A DNA stretch of 64,000 bases from Deltaproteobacteria bacterium SG8_13 (GTDB lineage: Bacteria > Desulfobacterota > Desulfobacteria > Desulfobacterales > SG8-13), in the NCBI GenBank assembly GCA_001303025.1, contig LJNK01000022.1:1-64000 (forward strand), read 5' to 3'. Both the position numbers and the translations under genes were made by a program. Below are positions 51,327-59,149 of this stretch, one piece after another (the first letter of the stretch is position 1; every line of letters starts with the position of its first letter). A model generated the notes under the pieces. That model worked only from the letters and a program-made list of their open reading frames with translations, was not told the origin of the DNA and ran no database searches.

Positions 51327-52838
51327 ATGTTTCATGAAAACCCGGCAAAATCGGCTCCGGCGGCCGATTCGGACGTCACGGCCGAAGAGACCCTTGACCC
51401 CGAAAACTGGGATGCCATGCGACAGCTCGGGCACGAAATGGTCGATGACATCATGACATACCTGCAGACCGTTCGCAGACGGCCGGTCTGGCAGCCCATT
51501 CCGGATCGGATCCGTGATGAACTGAGCCGTCCCCTGCCGATCGAGCCCCAGGGTGCGCAGCAAACCTATCAGGACTTTCGCGATATCGTGTTGCCGCATC
51601 CGATGGGCAACATCCATCCGCGATTCTGGGGCTGGGTAATCGGCACCGGCACCCCCTTCGGGGCTTTGGCGGAAATGCTGGCCGCGGCAATGAATCCGAA
51701 CCTGGGGGGTGCCGAACACGTTCCGAACCTGGTGGAAATACAGGTGATCGATTGGTGCAAGCAGATGCTCGGTTATGATCCCGACGCCAGCGGTCTGCTG
51801 GTCAGCGGCGGCTCCATGGCCAACCTGGTCGGCCTGACTGTCGCCCGCAACACCAACGCCGAATTTGACGTGCGCAGCAGCGGGCTGCGGGCCGCTCCCC
51901 GACCGATGACCCTATACGGATCGGTGGAGATGCACAGCTCTATCCAGAAGGCGGTGGAACTGCTGGGCCTGGGAAGTCAGGCGCTGGTAAAAATTCCGGT
52001 GGACGACCGGTACCGTATCGAACTGCCGGCGCTGGAGGCGGCAGTGGCCGAAGATCGTGCAGCCGGCCGGTATCCGTTTTGTGTTGTCGGAAATGCCGGA
52101 ACCGTCAATACCGGCGCATTTGACAATTTGAACCGGCTGGCCGAGTTCGCCCACCGGGAAAAGATGTGGTTTCATGTCGACGGCGCCTTCGGCGCCCTGG
52201 CAGCCGTATCAAAGGATCTGCAGTACCTGGTGGAAGGAATGGGGAAAGCCGACTCCATCGCCTTTGATCTTCACAAGTGGATGTACATGCCCATCGAAGT
52301 CGGCTGTGTTCTGGTGCGCAGCGAGGCGGCCCACCGCCGGGCATTTTCACTAACGCCCGAATATCTGGCCCATGGCGGAGACCGCGGGCTGATCGCCGGT
52401 TCCCGCTGGTTCAGTGACTACGGTATTCAGCTTTCCCGCGGATTTCGGGCGCTGAAGGTGTGGATGTCCCTCAAGGAGCATGGAATCGAACGATACGGAC
52501 GCATTATCCGCCAGAATACCCGCCAGGCCCGATATTTGGCCGAACTGGTCGATAAGGCACCGGAACTGCAGCGTTTGGCTCCGGTGCCGTTGAATATCGT
52601 CTGTTTTCGCTACATCGCCGACGGATTGGACGAAGAAGCACTGAACCGGCTCAACCAGGAGATCCTGATTCAACTGCACGAAAAAGGTGTCGCTGCCCCC
52701 TCCTACACGACCCTCAACGGCAAGTATGCGATTCGGGCCGCCATCGTCAACCACCGCAGCCGCAGGGAAGATTTCGAACTGCTGGTCAGCGAAACCATCC
52801 GGCTGGGCGCGGCACTGGCCGGCCAGCAGGTCTCATGA
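51327..52838 (+). CDS. Group II PLP-dependent decarboxylase
   Basis: A 503-residue fold-type I decarboxylase of the aromatic-L-amino-acid/glutamate group. HPRFWGWVIGTGTPFGALAEMLAAAMN (about residue 94) is the substrate region. GLLVSGGSMANLVGLTVARN is the phosphate-binding stretch, WFHVDGAFGALAAVS holds the cofactor Asp, and ADSIAFDLHKWMYMPIEVGCVLVR (about residue 310) carries the PLP Lys in HKW. AGGAG precedes the ATG at a good distance. The amine product is unknown; the DDC-like sequence favours an aromatic or similar amino acid. No transporter partner adjoins. Confidence 0.85.
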   Translation: MFHENPAKSAPAADSDVTAEETLDPENWDAMRQLGHEMVDDIMTYLQTVRRRPVWQPIPDRIRDELSRPLPIEPQGAQQTYQDFRDIVLPHPMGNIHPRFWGWVIGTGTPFGALAEMLAAAMNPNLGGAEHVPNLVEIQVIDWCKQMLGYDPDASGLLVSGGSMANLVGLTVARNTNAEFDVRSSGLRAAPRPMTLYGSVEMHSSIQKAVELLGLGSQALVKIPVDDRYRIELPALEAAVAEDRAAGRYPFCVVGNAGTVNTGAFDNLNRLAEFAHREKMWFHVDGAFGALAAVSKDLQYLVEGMGKADSIAFDLHKWMYMPIEVGCVLVRSEAAHRRAFSLTPEYLAHGGDRGLIAGSRWFSDYGIQLSRGFRALKVWMSLKEHGIERYGRIIRQNTRQARYLAELVDKAPELQRLAPVPLNIVCFRYIADGLDEEALNRLNQEILIQLHEKGVAAPSYTTLNGKYAIRAAIVNHRSRREDFELLVSETIRLGAALAGQQVS

Positions 52839-52899
52839 CCTCTTGGCAGGGTTTTCTTACCCCTGAAAGTTTGCGCCCAATCGTCGGACCCGTTGCCGA

Positions 52900-53082
52900 T
52901 CAGGCGGTTACTTCCGTTATTTCGCTCAACCGGCGCCGAGCCGTTTCCACCACCTCCGGATCCTTGTCGTTTTCGATGACCCGCTGAAGAAGCCCGGCGT
53001 CGCTTTCCGACATCACGGCTTTTTTGCGCACCTCCGGGTTCGAATGGGCGATTTTGGGCAGAAACAGATCTCTAAAAGCCAT
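52900..53082 (-). CDS. 60-residue HEAT-like repeat protein
   Basis: A small all-helical protein: MAFRDLFLPKIAHSNPEVRKKAVMSESDAGLLQRVIENDKDPEVVETARRRL. The HSNPEVRKKAV and DKDPEVVETARRRL segments are the second helices of two HEAT-type units, so the protein is a minimal two-repeat solenoid. AAAGGAGGGACC lies directly before ATG 53082, a very strong ribosome site. It is leftward, convergent with the PLP decarboxylase. The function is unknown; such units bind proteins. Confidence 0.7.
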   Translation of the reverse strand: MAFRDLFLPKIAHSNPEVRKKAVMSESDAGLLQRVIENDKDPEVVETARRRLSEITEVTA

Positions 53083-53866
53083 TGGTCCCTCCTTTCGGTG
53101 TATGCCTGTTCGCTTTTCCTGTAAATCGGCAGCAGGTTTTACAGCCGCATGTTACCCCGGCTTTTGGAACCGAGCACTACTGGAAATTGCCGTTGCAATC
53201 GCTTGCCGAAAGCGATCGGAGCTGCACACCCTTGCCCGCTGACCAGCCGGATGGGTACCGCGTCACCCCGTTCAGCAAGGGCCGTCCGATCCGCTATCGC
53301 CTGCAGCGCCAGGGAAAATGCGGATATCGCTCCGCCCGCAGGCCACAGACGGCCCATATTGGAATGGATCATAAAACAAACGACACGGGGATGCACTTCG
53401 AGAAGCAAGGGGACGAACAACCGACGCAGATGCGAAAGTAACCCACGGCAGTATCCGTGGTAGATTCAAAGAGGGCGAAACATCGGCCAGGCAGTAGAAC
53501 CAATCAGATCCAATCGATGATCAAGAAACGCTCGGTTGTGCAGCATGTAACCACCCTGCCACCTGTCAACCTGATTGCGAATCGTCACTTCTAACAGCCA
53601 AACAGCGTTCACCTCCTTTCCCGATCCGCACGTTTCTTATTACCATGAATGGAAACGGTTATCAAGCACCGCGAGGCGCCGGCCGGCGCCTTGATTTCCA
53701 ACAGCGCTCATCCGGGCAGGCTCGAGGTGTGCGCGCACAGCCGCGACAGCCGTTTTTCGCAAACGCGCCGGCTGGGCCCACCACAGGCAGGAGGCTGCAG
53801 GGTCGTCGCACGGCAGCGGGCCCGGTTCGCAATCCATCTGAAGCGGACGACGGCCATCTTCCGGCT
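53083..53866. other. Long intergenic region between the HEAT-like and ferredoxin genes
   Basis: 784 bases with no gene in the ORF track that I can support. The plus-strand ORFs 53645..54325 and 53649..54098 are shadows of the ferredoxin gene. Found inside: a candidate 48-residue leftward ORF (53466-53612); a hairpin ATCGCTT/AAGCGAT at 53198-53216; a stem CCACGG/CCGTGG near 53444-53461; and a perfect 16-base palindrome GGCGCCGGCCGGCGCC at 53675-53690. No clear terminator with a T tract follows the ferredoxin gene. Confidence 0.5.
53466..53612 (-). CDS. Candidate 48-residue small ORF with an extended Shine-Dalgarno sequence
   Basis: Below the track's length limit. The minus-strand frame reads VNAVWLLEVTIRNQVDRWQG, then GYMLHNRAFLDHRLDLIGST and AWPMFRPL. 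It is preceded by GAAAGGAGGTGA, a 12-base match to the 16S rRNA 3' end, but the GTG at 53612 overlaps that sequence, and the codon at ideal spacing is GTT. So either an unusual start is used or the gene is degraded. The residue mix looks protein-like (amphipathic helix, Trp/Tyr/His). No family is recognised. Confidence 0.35.
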   Translation of the reverse strand: MNAVWLLEVTIRNQVDRWQGGYMLHNRAFLDHRLDLIGSTAWPMFRPL

Positions 53867-54334
53867 TCAGTGGATTCTGGTGCGTGCCGTCCCGGACGAT
53901 ATCTGTTTTGCCACCGAACGGCTGTCACCCCAGTGGATGCAGCCGGTGGGGCAGACACTGCTGCAAGCCGGAGGACGGTTTTCCTTCAGGCGCTCGATGC
54001 AAAGATCGCATTTAATGGCCACCTCTTGCTTTTCATCGTATTGCATGGCGCCGAACGGACATGCCTCCAGGCACTCCTTGCAGCCGATGCACTGCTGACG
54101 ATCGATGAGCACGACCCCGCTTTCGTCCCTGGATATCGCATTCTCCGGGCAAGCCTTTTTGCAGGGGGCATCGGGGCAATGGTGGCAGTATACCGGATAA
54201 AAATCAGGGGCTTGCTCGATGACCTGCACCAGTCGAGGCCCGACACCCAGCCCGTGCTCCTGTTTGCAGGCCACTTCACAGGAATGACAGCCCATGCACT
54301 CTTTTTTGAAAAACATCAACGTTAGCTTTGCCAT
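53867..54334 (-). CDS. Four-cluster ferredoxin-type electron-transfer subunit
   Basis: A 155-residue iron-sulfur protein of the DmsB/PhsB/NrfC type. Cys motifs: CMGCHSCEVACKQEHG, then CHHCPDAPCKKACPENAI, CIGCKECLEACPFGAM and CDLCIERLKENRPPACSSVCP, enough for four [4Fe-4S] clusters. It would carry electrons from the Mo enzyme to a membrane or soluble acceptor. Its start overlaps the Mo-enzyme stop by 13 bases and has AGGAGG upstream. No membrane anchor gene follows, so its electron acceptor is not apparent. Confidence 0.92.
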   Translation of the reverse strand: MAKLTLMFFKKECMGCHSCEVACKQEHGLGVGPRLVQVIEQAPDFYPVYCHHCPDAPCKKACPENAISRDESGVVLIDRQQCIGCKECLEACPFGAMQYDEKQEVAIKCDLCIERLKENRPPACSSVCPTGCIHWGDSRSVAKQISSGTARTRIH

Positions 54335-56430
54335 GTGGAAACCTCCTGATTTTCACTGGGCGATATGCTGCAGAGGCAAACCCGCAAGTTGGTTGCCGCC
54401 ATCAGCGGATCCAGGCTCTGGGGGGAATTGTCGGTTAGAATGTTGATGTTGGAAATGTCCCACCCGTGGCCTTCCTCCTTGATCTCCGGATACCACCAGC
54501 CGTGTTCGGCGACAATCACCCGGGGATCGATGCCCGCATTGAGCTTGGCCCGCAACTTCACGCAACCCCTCGGAGAAGAGATGTCCACCCACTGGCCGCT
54601 CTCGATGCCGTGCTTTTCGGCGGTCTGCGGATGGATTTCGACGATGGGGTCCGGGCGGATCTCCCTCAGCCAAGGGATCATTCGATTGGCGGAGTGAAAA
54701 AAGGTGGGGGTTCGCAACCCGGCGTTCAGGATGTACGGAAACTGTTCGGCAATCTCCGGAGTTGATACCGGGCTCTCCGGCATTTCGGTATACTTCGGAA
54801 GGGGGTCGTGGCCCCATTTCTCCAGCACGGTGGAGTAAAGCTCCACTTTGCCGGTGGGAGTCGAAAAGCCTTTTTGCCGATACTTGTGATACGTCATTTC
54901 GCCTTTCAGGTGGCCGACCTGTTTGAACTCCTCCCAGGTCAACCCGGATGGTTCCAGAAGATAATCGAGCGCATCTTCGACAGTATCCCACCACGGCTGA
55001 CTCATTTTTTTTCCCAGTTCCATGAAAATCTTGTGGTCCTGCCAGCACTCACCGATCTCCACCGCTTTTTGCCTGGCCAACACGAATCCGTGCCGTTTCC
55101 AATTGTCGGCCACGTGGTTTTGTTCCAGCCATGTGCCGGCCGGCAGGAAGATATCCGCCAGATCCGCAGTCGGCGTCATGAAAAAGTCGATAACGGCCAA
55201 AAACTCGAGTTTCTTCAAGGCTGCATAAGCTTCACGCGCATTGGCCCGGGTGATTACCGGATTGGTCCCGCAGAGCAACCCCGCTTTCAGCGGATAGGGT
55301 TTTTCCGTCAAGATGGCATCCCAGGCCGCCTTGGGACTGATCAGAGCCACCCGGGAGGCCAGCTTGTACTGATCACCGCCAAGGCGTTTGCTGCGCTGTT
55401 CGGCGCTCAAGTCTTTGTGGCGGGAAAATTCGGAGACCGTGCGGACCTTCGGCGGCACGCTGAAAATATTGCCCCCGGGGATGTCCAGATTTCCGGCGGC
55501 CGCCATCAGCCCGACCAGGGTGCGGGTGCAATCCGTACAGTTGAGGGTTTGCTCGGTGGGCACCCCCCATTGAAGCGCTGCCGGCTTGATGCGGGCATAC
55601 ATTCTGGCCGCCCTGCGGATCAGATCCTGTTTCACCCAGGTGATGGCCTCTACTTTGTCCAGCGGATATTGTTTGACCCGCTCCGCAAATGCCTCCCAGC
55701 CGTGCACGTACCGGTCGACAAATTCCTTGTCGTAAAGGTCCTCTTCGATGATCACGTTTAAAAAGCCCATGGCCAGCGCTCCGTCGGTACCCGGTCGCAA
55801 CTGAAGCCACAGGTCCGCCTTTTTGGCGAGAAACCCCTTGCGCGGATCGATGACGATCAGCTTGGCGCCTTTCTTGTAGGCCTGCCAAAATTCTACGCCC
55901 TTGTGTTCGTCCGGGTTTGTCCACTGCGGATTGCAGGCCCACATCACGATGCACCGCGGATCGCCGTGCCAGTCGGTCACCGGCAGGTTGCCGCAGGTCA
56001 CCAGCGTGGCCCCGATCCGCGATATGTAGCACATGTGCCCGGCGGTCAACACATTGGGAGTTCCCAGCAGGTTGGCAAACCGGTAGAGGTGGCTTTCGTA
56101 GTCCCGACCGGTGCCCTGTCCGATGACGATCGACTCGGGCCCGTTGGTTTCGATCACCTCCCGGAATTTTGCCGCGATCGTCTCCAGGGCCTCCTCCCAG
56201 CTGATCCGACCCCATCCCTTACCGGTTTTTTTCATCGGATAGAGGATGCGATCGGGATGGTAGGCAAGCTGGGTGACCGCCAAACCCTTGCTGCAAAGCG
56301 TACCGTGGCTGATCGGAGACGCGGGGTCTCCTTCCACTTTGACCACCTTGCCGTCTCTGACATGGGCGATGACACCGCATCCCCCGTGACAATTGCGACA
56401 GGCGGTTCGGATCTGTTGCTCCTGACCCAT
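54322..56430 (-). CDS. Molybdopterin oxidoreductase, DMSO reductase family, catalytic subunit
   Basis: A 702-residue bis-MGD enzyme. The N-terminal [4Fe-4S] motif is CRNCHGGCGVIAHV with LCSKG. LTAGHMCYISRIGATL (about residue 130) gives a Cys as the likely Mo/W ligand. LIVIDPRKGFLAKKADLWLQLRPGTDGALAMGFLNVIIEE and a C-terminal molydopterin-binding domain (TPTGKVELYS, then GLRTPTFFHSANR) complete the fold. There is no Tat signal, so it is probably cytosolic. The Asp next to the second Fe-S Cys of acetylene hydratase is His here, which argues against that enzyme. In an operon with a CoA ligase and a ferredoxin, it resembles phenylacetyl-CoA:acceptor oxidoreductase (Pad) logic. AAAGGAGGTG precedes the ATG. 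Confidence 0.9.
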   Translation of the reverse strand: MGQEQQIRTACRNCHGGCGVIAHVRDGKVVKVEGDPASPISHGTLCSKGLAVTQLAYHPDRILYPMKKTGKGWGRISWEEALETIAAKFREVIETNGPESIVIGQGTGRDYESHLYRFANLLGTPNVLTAGHMCYISRIGATLVTCGNLPVTDWHGDPRCIVMWACNPQWTNPDEHKGVEFWQAYKKGAKLIVIDPRKGFLAKKADLWLQLRPGTDGALAMGFLNVIIEEDLYDKEFVDRYVHGWEAFAERVKQYPLDKVEAITWVKQDLIRRAARMYARIKPAALQWGVPTEQTLNCTDCTRTLVGLMAAAGNLDIPGGNIFSVPPKVRTVSEFSRHKDLSAEQRSKRLGGDQYKLASRVALISPKAAWDAILTEKPYPLKAGLLCGTNPVITRANAREAYAALKKLEFLAVIDFFMTPTADLADIFLPAGTWLEQNHVADNWKRHGFVLARQKAVEIGECWQDHKIFMELGKKMSQPWWDTVEDALDYLLEPSGLTWEEFKQVGHLKGEMTYHKYRQKGFSTPTGKVELYSTVLEKWGHDPLPKYTEMPESPVSTPEIAEQFPYILNAGLRTPTFFHSANRMIPWLREIRPDPIVEIHPQTAEKHGIESGQWVDISSPRGCVKLRAKLNAGIDPRVIVAEHGWWYPEIKEEGHGWDISNINILTDNSPQSLDPLMAATNLRVCLCSISPSENQEVSTWQS

Positions 56431-56442
56431 TGAACACCTCCT

Positions 56443-56634
56443 TTAGGAAAATTCGATATCAGCTATGTCCGAAATCCCGAATTTGAGTACATATACGGTG
56501 TGCAGGATATCGCGGGCGTTCTTCTCGACGGCCGGCAGCCCCTTTCCCAATTGCTGCAGTTCCTGCGCCCGGCTTTCAATTTGCGTGATTTTCTCTGCCA
56601 TCCGGCGTAAAAGGTCACGATCGCTGTTTTCCAT
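56443..56634 (-). CDS. 63-residue helical protein in the Mo-enzyme operon
   Basis: MENSDRDLLRRMAEKITQIESRAQELQQLGKGLPAVEKNARDILHTVYVLKF then an acidic end. Mostly coiled-coil helix with no Cys, no signal peptide and no membrane segment. It sits 6 bases after the CoA ligase and 12 before the Mo enzyme, so it is surely cotranslated. It could be a small accessory or stability factor for either neighbour. No family is recognised. Confidence 0.7.
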   Translation of the reverse strand: MENSDRDLLRRMAEKITQIESRAQELQQLGKGLPAVEKNARDILHTVYVLKFGISDIADIEFS

Positions 56635-56640
56635 TTTCCC

Positions 56641-57966
56641 CTATCCCCTCTGGATACCCCTCATATCCTTGTATCTTTTCGCTTTTAGCTTATACCGCGG
56701 CAGTGTACCCGGTCTTACCGGCAGAAGACGAAAGGTCAGATTGGTCTTGATTTTCAGCCGTTCGGACAAAATGACCGACAGCTCCTGACCGGCCGTCTGT
56801 TCCATCTCCTCCAGTGGTTCATATATCAGGCTGATCTCGTCGAGAGTGCCCTTTCTCTCCACGCTGATTTCATACTCTCCGATTTGGGGAAATTCGCCCC
56901 GCAACAACTCCTCGACGGCAACCGGTGTAAACAGAACCCCGCGGATCTTGGTGAGATGATCCATCCTGCCGGCCACCTCCTCGATTTTCTGTGACGTTCG
57001 CCCGCAGCCGCAGCCGTTAGAACCTTTGCGGACGATATCCTTGGTGTTGAACCGGATCATCGGAAATGAACGCCTTCCCAGTGCCGAAACAACGGCCACT
57101 GCCAACTCGCCTTGCGCAACGTCACGCTGCTGGTTTTCCATGTCCAGCATTTCCACCAGAAAGAACGGCTCCATGATGTGCAGTCCCTGCCGCTGACCGC
57201 ACATGGCTGCCCAGGCACAGGGCTCGGTGCCGCCGATGTGATCATAAACTTCTGCACCCCACAAGGTCTCGAGTTTATGGCGCGTGGCTGGAGGAAGGGG
57301 CTCACCGGCGCACACCATCCGCCGAATGCCCATATCGGGAGGATGAATGCCCATGTTCTTTGCGGCTTCGGCCAGGTGCACTCCGTAGGTAGGGGTGTTA
57401 AGCAGGGCCGTGGCCCGCACTTCCTGCATCTTGTTCAAGCGCCCGATCGTGTCGAGAGCTCCGCCGGGGATGACCATACAGCCAAGTTTCTCTGCCGCGT
57501 AATGGCCTTCCCAGAAAGCCACATAGACGTTGTAGCCAAAGGGGATAAAGACCCGATCGACTTCTCTGAAGCCGGCCATCCAAAGGATGTGGCACCAGAC
57601 TTCCACCCGCCACTGCCAGCTTTCCCTGCTTTCCGGCACGTAGACGGGAGTGCCGGTCGTACCGGATGTCTGCCGAAAATCGCTGACCTCCTCGGGCGAA
57701 ACGCCGAGCAGCTCTCCGAACAAAAACGGCTCTTTACCAACCTGGGCCATTCGCAGATCTTCCTTTTCCACCATGGGCAGCTGTCGGACATCTGCCATCG
57801 AACGGATGTCTTCCGGCTCGATATGCCGGTATTTTTCCCGGTAGAAAACCGTATGCTGCTTGGCGTAGGCAACCATCCGGCGAAGGTTTTTCAGTTGCAC
57901 CTGCCGAATCTTCTCCGGGGGCAGGGTTTCCACAAATGGATTCCAGTAAGTCGATGCTTGGCTCAT
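56641..57966 (-). CDS. Phenylacetate-CoA ligase family protein (PaaK-like)
   Basis: A 441-residue AMP-forming ligase. The P-loop DFRQTSGTTGTPVYVPES (about residue 93) and later EPCAWAAMCGQRQGLHIMEPFFLVE, FNTKDIVRKG and RMDHLTKIRGVLFTPVAVEELL are PaaK hallmarks. It activates phenylacetate or another aryl/short carboxylic acid as its CoA thioester. It lies between the IclR regulator (22 bases) and the 63-residue protein (6 bases). Substrate identity is inferred from family, not proved. Confidence 0.88.
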   Translation of the reverse strand: MSQASTYWNPFVETLPPEKIRQVQLKNLRRMVAYAKQHTVFYREKYRHIEPEDIRSMADVRQLPMVEKEDLRMAQVGKEPFLFGELLGVSPEEVSDFRQTSGTTGTPVYVPESRESWQWRVEVWCHILWMAGFREVDRVFIPFGYNVYVAFWEGHYAAEKLGCMVIPGGALDTIGRLNKMQEVRATALLNTPTYGVHLAEAAKNMGIHPPDMGIRRMVCAGEPLPPATRHKLETLWGAEVYDHIGGTEPCAWAAMCGQRQGLHIMEPFFLVEMLDMENQQRDVAQGELAVAVVSALGRRSFPMIRFNTKDIVRKGSNGCGCGRTSQKIEEVAGRMDHLTKIRGVLFTPVAVEELLRGEFPQIGEYEISVERKGTLDEISLIYEPLEEMEQTAGQELSVILSERLKIKTNLTFRLLPVRPGTLPRYKLKAKRYKDMRGIQRG

Positions 57967-57988
57967 GGCAACCTGTCCTTGTTAGCGG

Positions 57989-58780
57989 TCATGCGCATAC
58001 GGCAGCCCCCGGCCCACCGTTTAGGGCGAAACGATGGTTGATCTGCTCCCCAACCTCTCTCAGATACCGGGCAACGGCGGGAAGCTGCTGCTCGGTTAAC
58101 TGTCTTTTAAGACCCACTGCCCAGACAGCGGCTTGCAGTTTTTCCTTGCGGGTCTTCAACGGAACGGCGTAGGCGATGATACCTTCGATATATTCTTCCC
58201 GGTCGATAGCCAGTCCGTTTTCACGAACCAGCAACACCTCCTTTTTATATCGGGATTTGTTCACGCACGAGCTGGCGGTATATTTCTTCAGCCGATTGCC
58301 ATTTAGAACCTGCTCGAGCTCTTCGTCGGAAAGCTGCGCCAGCAGGGCTTTGCCGCCGGCACCGGCCAGCAGCGGTATCCGCATGCCAATTTCTGAGGAA
58401 ATTTTGATGTCGTAAGCCGTATCGACTTTGTCGATGATCACGGCATCCATTCCGGAACGGATGCCCAAAAAGGCGGAAAGGGTCGTTTTTCTGTTGATCG
58501 CCACCAGATGGGGATGTACGGTTTGAATCAGTGCAGAACCTTCACCGGCGGCAATCCCCAGTGAATACAGACGATGGCCGAATGTAAACTTGTCATCGAG
58601 TCCTTTTTCCAAAACCTGCAGGTCGGCAAGGGTGTGAAGGATTTGAAAAACGGTGCTTTTGTTGAGCTGAAGCTGCCGCGATATCTCGCTCACCCCAAGC
58701 GGCGCGGTGGATCGGCTGAACAGATCGAGGATGGCAAAACACTTGTCTATGGCAGGAACCCGTTTGAATTCGCTACTCAT
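57989..58780 (-). CDS. IclR-family transcriptional regulator
   Basis: A 263-residue regulator. The N-terminal winged helix is AIDKCFAILDLFSRSTAPLGVSEISRQLQLNKSTVFQILHTLADLQVL (about residues 9-58). The effector domain has GMRIPLLAGAGGKALLAQLSDEELEQVL (about residue 130) and VLLVRENGLAIDREEYIEGIIAYAVPL, both IclR signatures. IclR proteins usually sense aromatic or short organic acids and control the adjacent catabolic operon. It heads the five-gene operon; a perfect palindrome in its promoter suggests it represses itself and the genes below. Confidence 0.92.
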   Translation of the reverse strand: MSSEFKRVPAIDKCFAILDLFSRSTAPLGVSEISRQLQLNKSTVFQILHTLADLQVLEKGLDDKFTFGHRLYSLGIAAGEGSALIQTVHPHLVAINRKTTLSAFLGIRSGMDAVIIDKVDTAYDIKISSEIGMRIPLLAGAGGKALLAQLSDEELEQVLNGNRLKKYTASSCVNKSRYKKEVLLVRENGLAIDREEYIEGIIAYAVPLKTRKEKLQAAVWAVGLKRQLTEQQLPAVARYLREVGEQINHRFALNGGPGAAVCA

Positions 58781-58812
58781 CTGAGGGCCCTCATTTGTTC
58801 TCTATATAGAAC

Positions 58813-58836
58813 GATCGTTTTTTATAATAAACGATC
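58813..58836. promoter_or_regulatory. Palindromic operator candidate for the IclR regulator
   Basis: GATCGTTT (58813-58820) and AAACGATC (58829-58836) are perfect inverted repeats with an 8-base AT centre. The site covers the -10 of the iclR promoter completely, the position of an autorepressor operator. Confidence 0.6.
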
Positions 58837-58852
58837 CATTTTCCCTTGTCAA
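58824..58852 (-). promoter_or_regulatory. Strong sigma-70 promoter of the iclR-paaK-Mo operon
   Basis: Minus-strand TTGACA (58852-58847), 17-base spacer, TATTAT (58829-58824), about 45 bases before the iclR ATG. A perfect -35 with a 5-of-6 -10. Confidence 0.7.
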
Positions 58853-59149
58853 CACCTTCACCCGCTTTTTCACAAGCCTTTTTTGTTCCGCTGCCGGGCT
58901 GTCTGCAGGAAAGTTGCAGCCCGTGAACCGGCATCACGGCACCCGTTTCCTGGACATGGCCCGGCCGTTCAATTCGCCATGGATCTGCCATTGCAGACAT
59001 GAATCCTGCAGTTGCCCTGCAATGGCCAGCCGCTGATTTGCTCGACGGATCTGATTGTGATAGGCTGTCGCATCCCCGCGGCCGTCCCGTCGCCGCATCC
59101 GCGGCCGGCGGTCTGCATGTATTTGACCCACCCCGACTTTGGAGGCGTG

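Larger units (their letters stand above)
58781..59149. other. Divergent intergenic region between iclR-like and MuiA-like genes
   Basis: About 370 bases. The left part holds the iclR promoter and palindrome (58813-58852). The right part (about 58870-59140) is GC-rich with no good promoter toward the MuiA-like gene. The track start of that gene at 59012 falls in this region but lacks a ribosome site. No RNA gene was seen. Confidence 0.5.

Noticed and set aside
53181-53197. TGG...TTGCA resembling a sigma-54 promoter
   Set aside because: Spacing between GG and GC is one base too long and the -24 element (TGGAAAT) is poor.
53675-53690. 16-base palindrome GGCGCCGGCCGGCGCC as a terminator
   Set aside because: No loop and no T tract; could be chance in GC-rich DNA.
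53645-54325. Plus-strand ORF of 226 residues across the ferredoxin gene
   Set aside because: Antisense shadow of the Cys-rich ferredoxin; no ribosome site or domain.
54322-56430. Mo/W enzyme as acetylene hydratase
   Set aside because: The Asp after the second Fe-S Cys that is catalytic in acetylene hydratase is His here (CRNCHGGC), and the operon with CoA ligase and ferredoxin does not fit.
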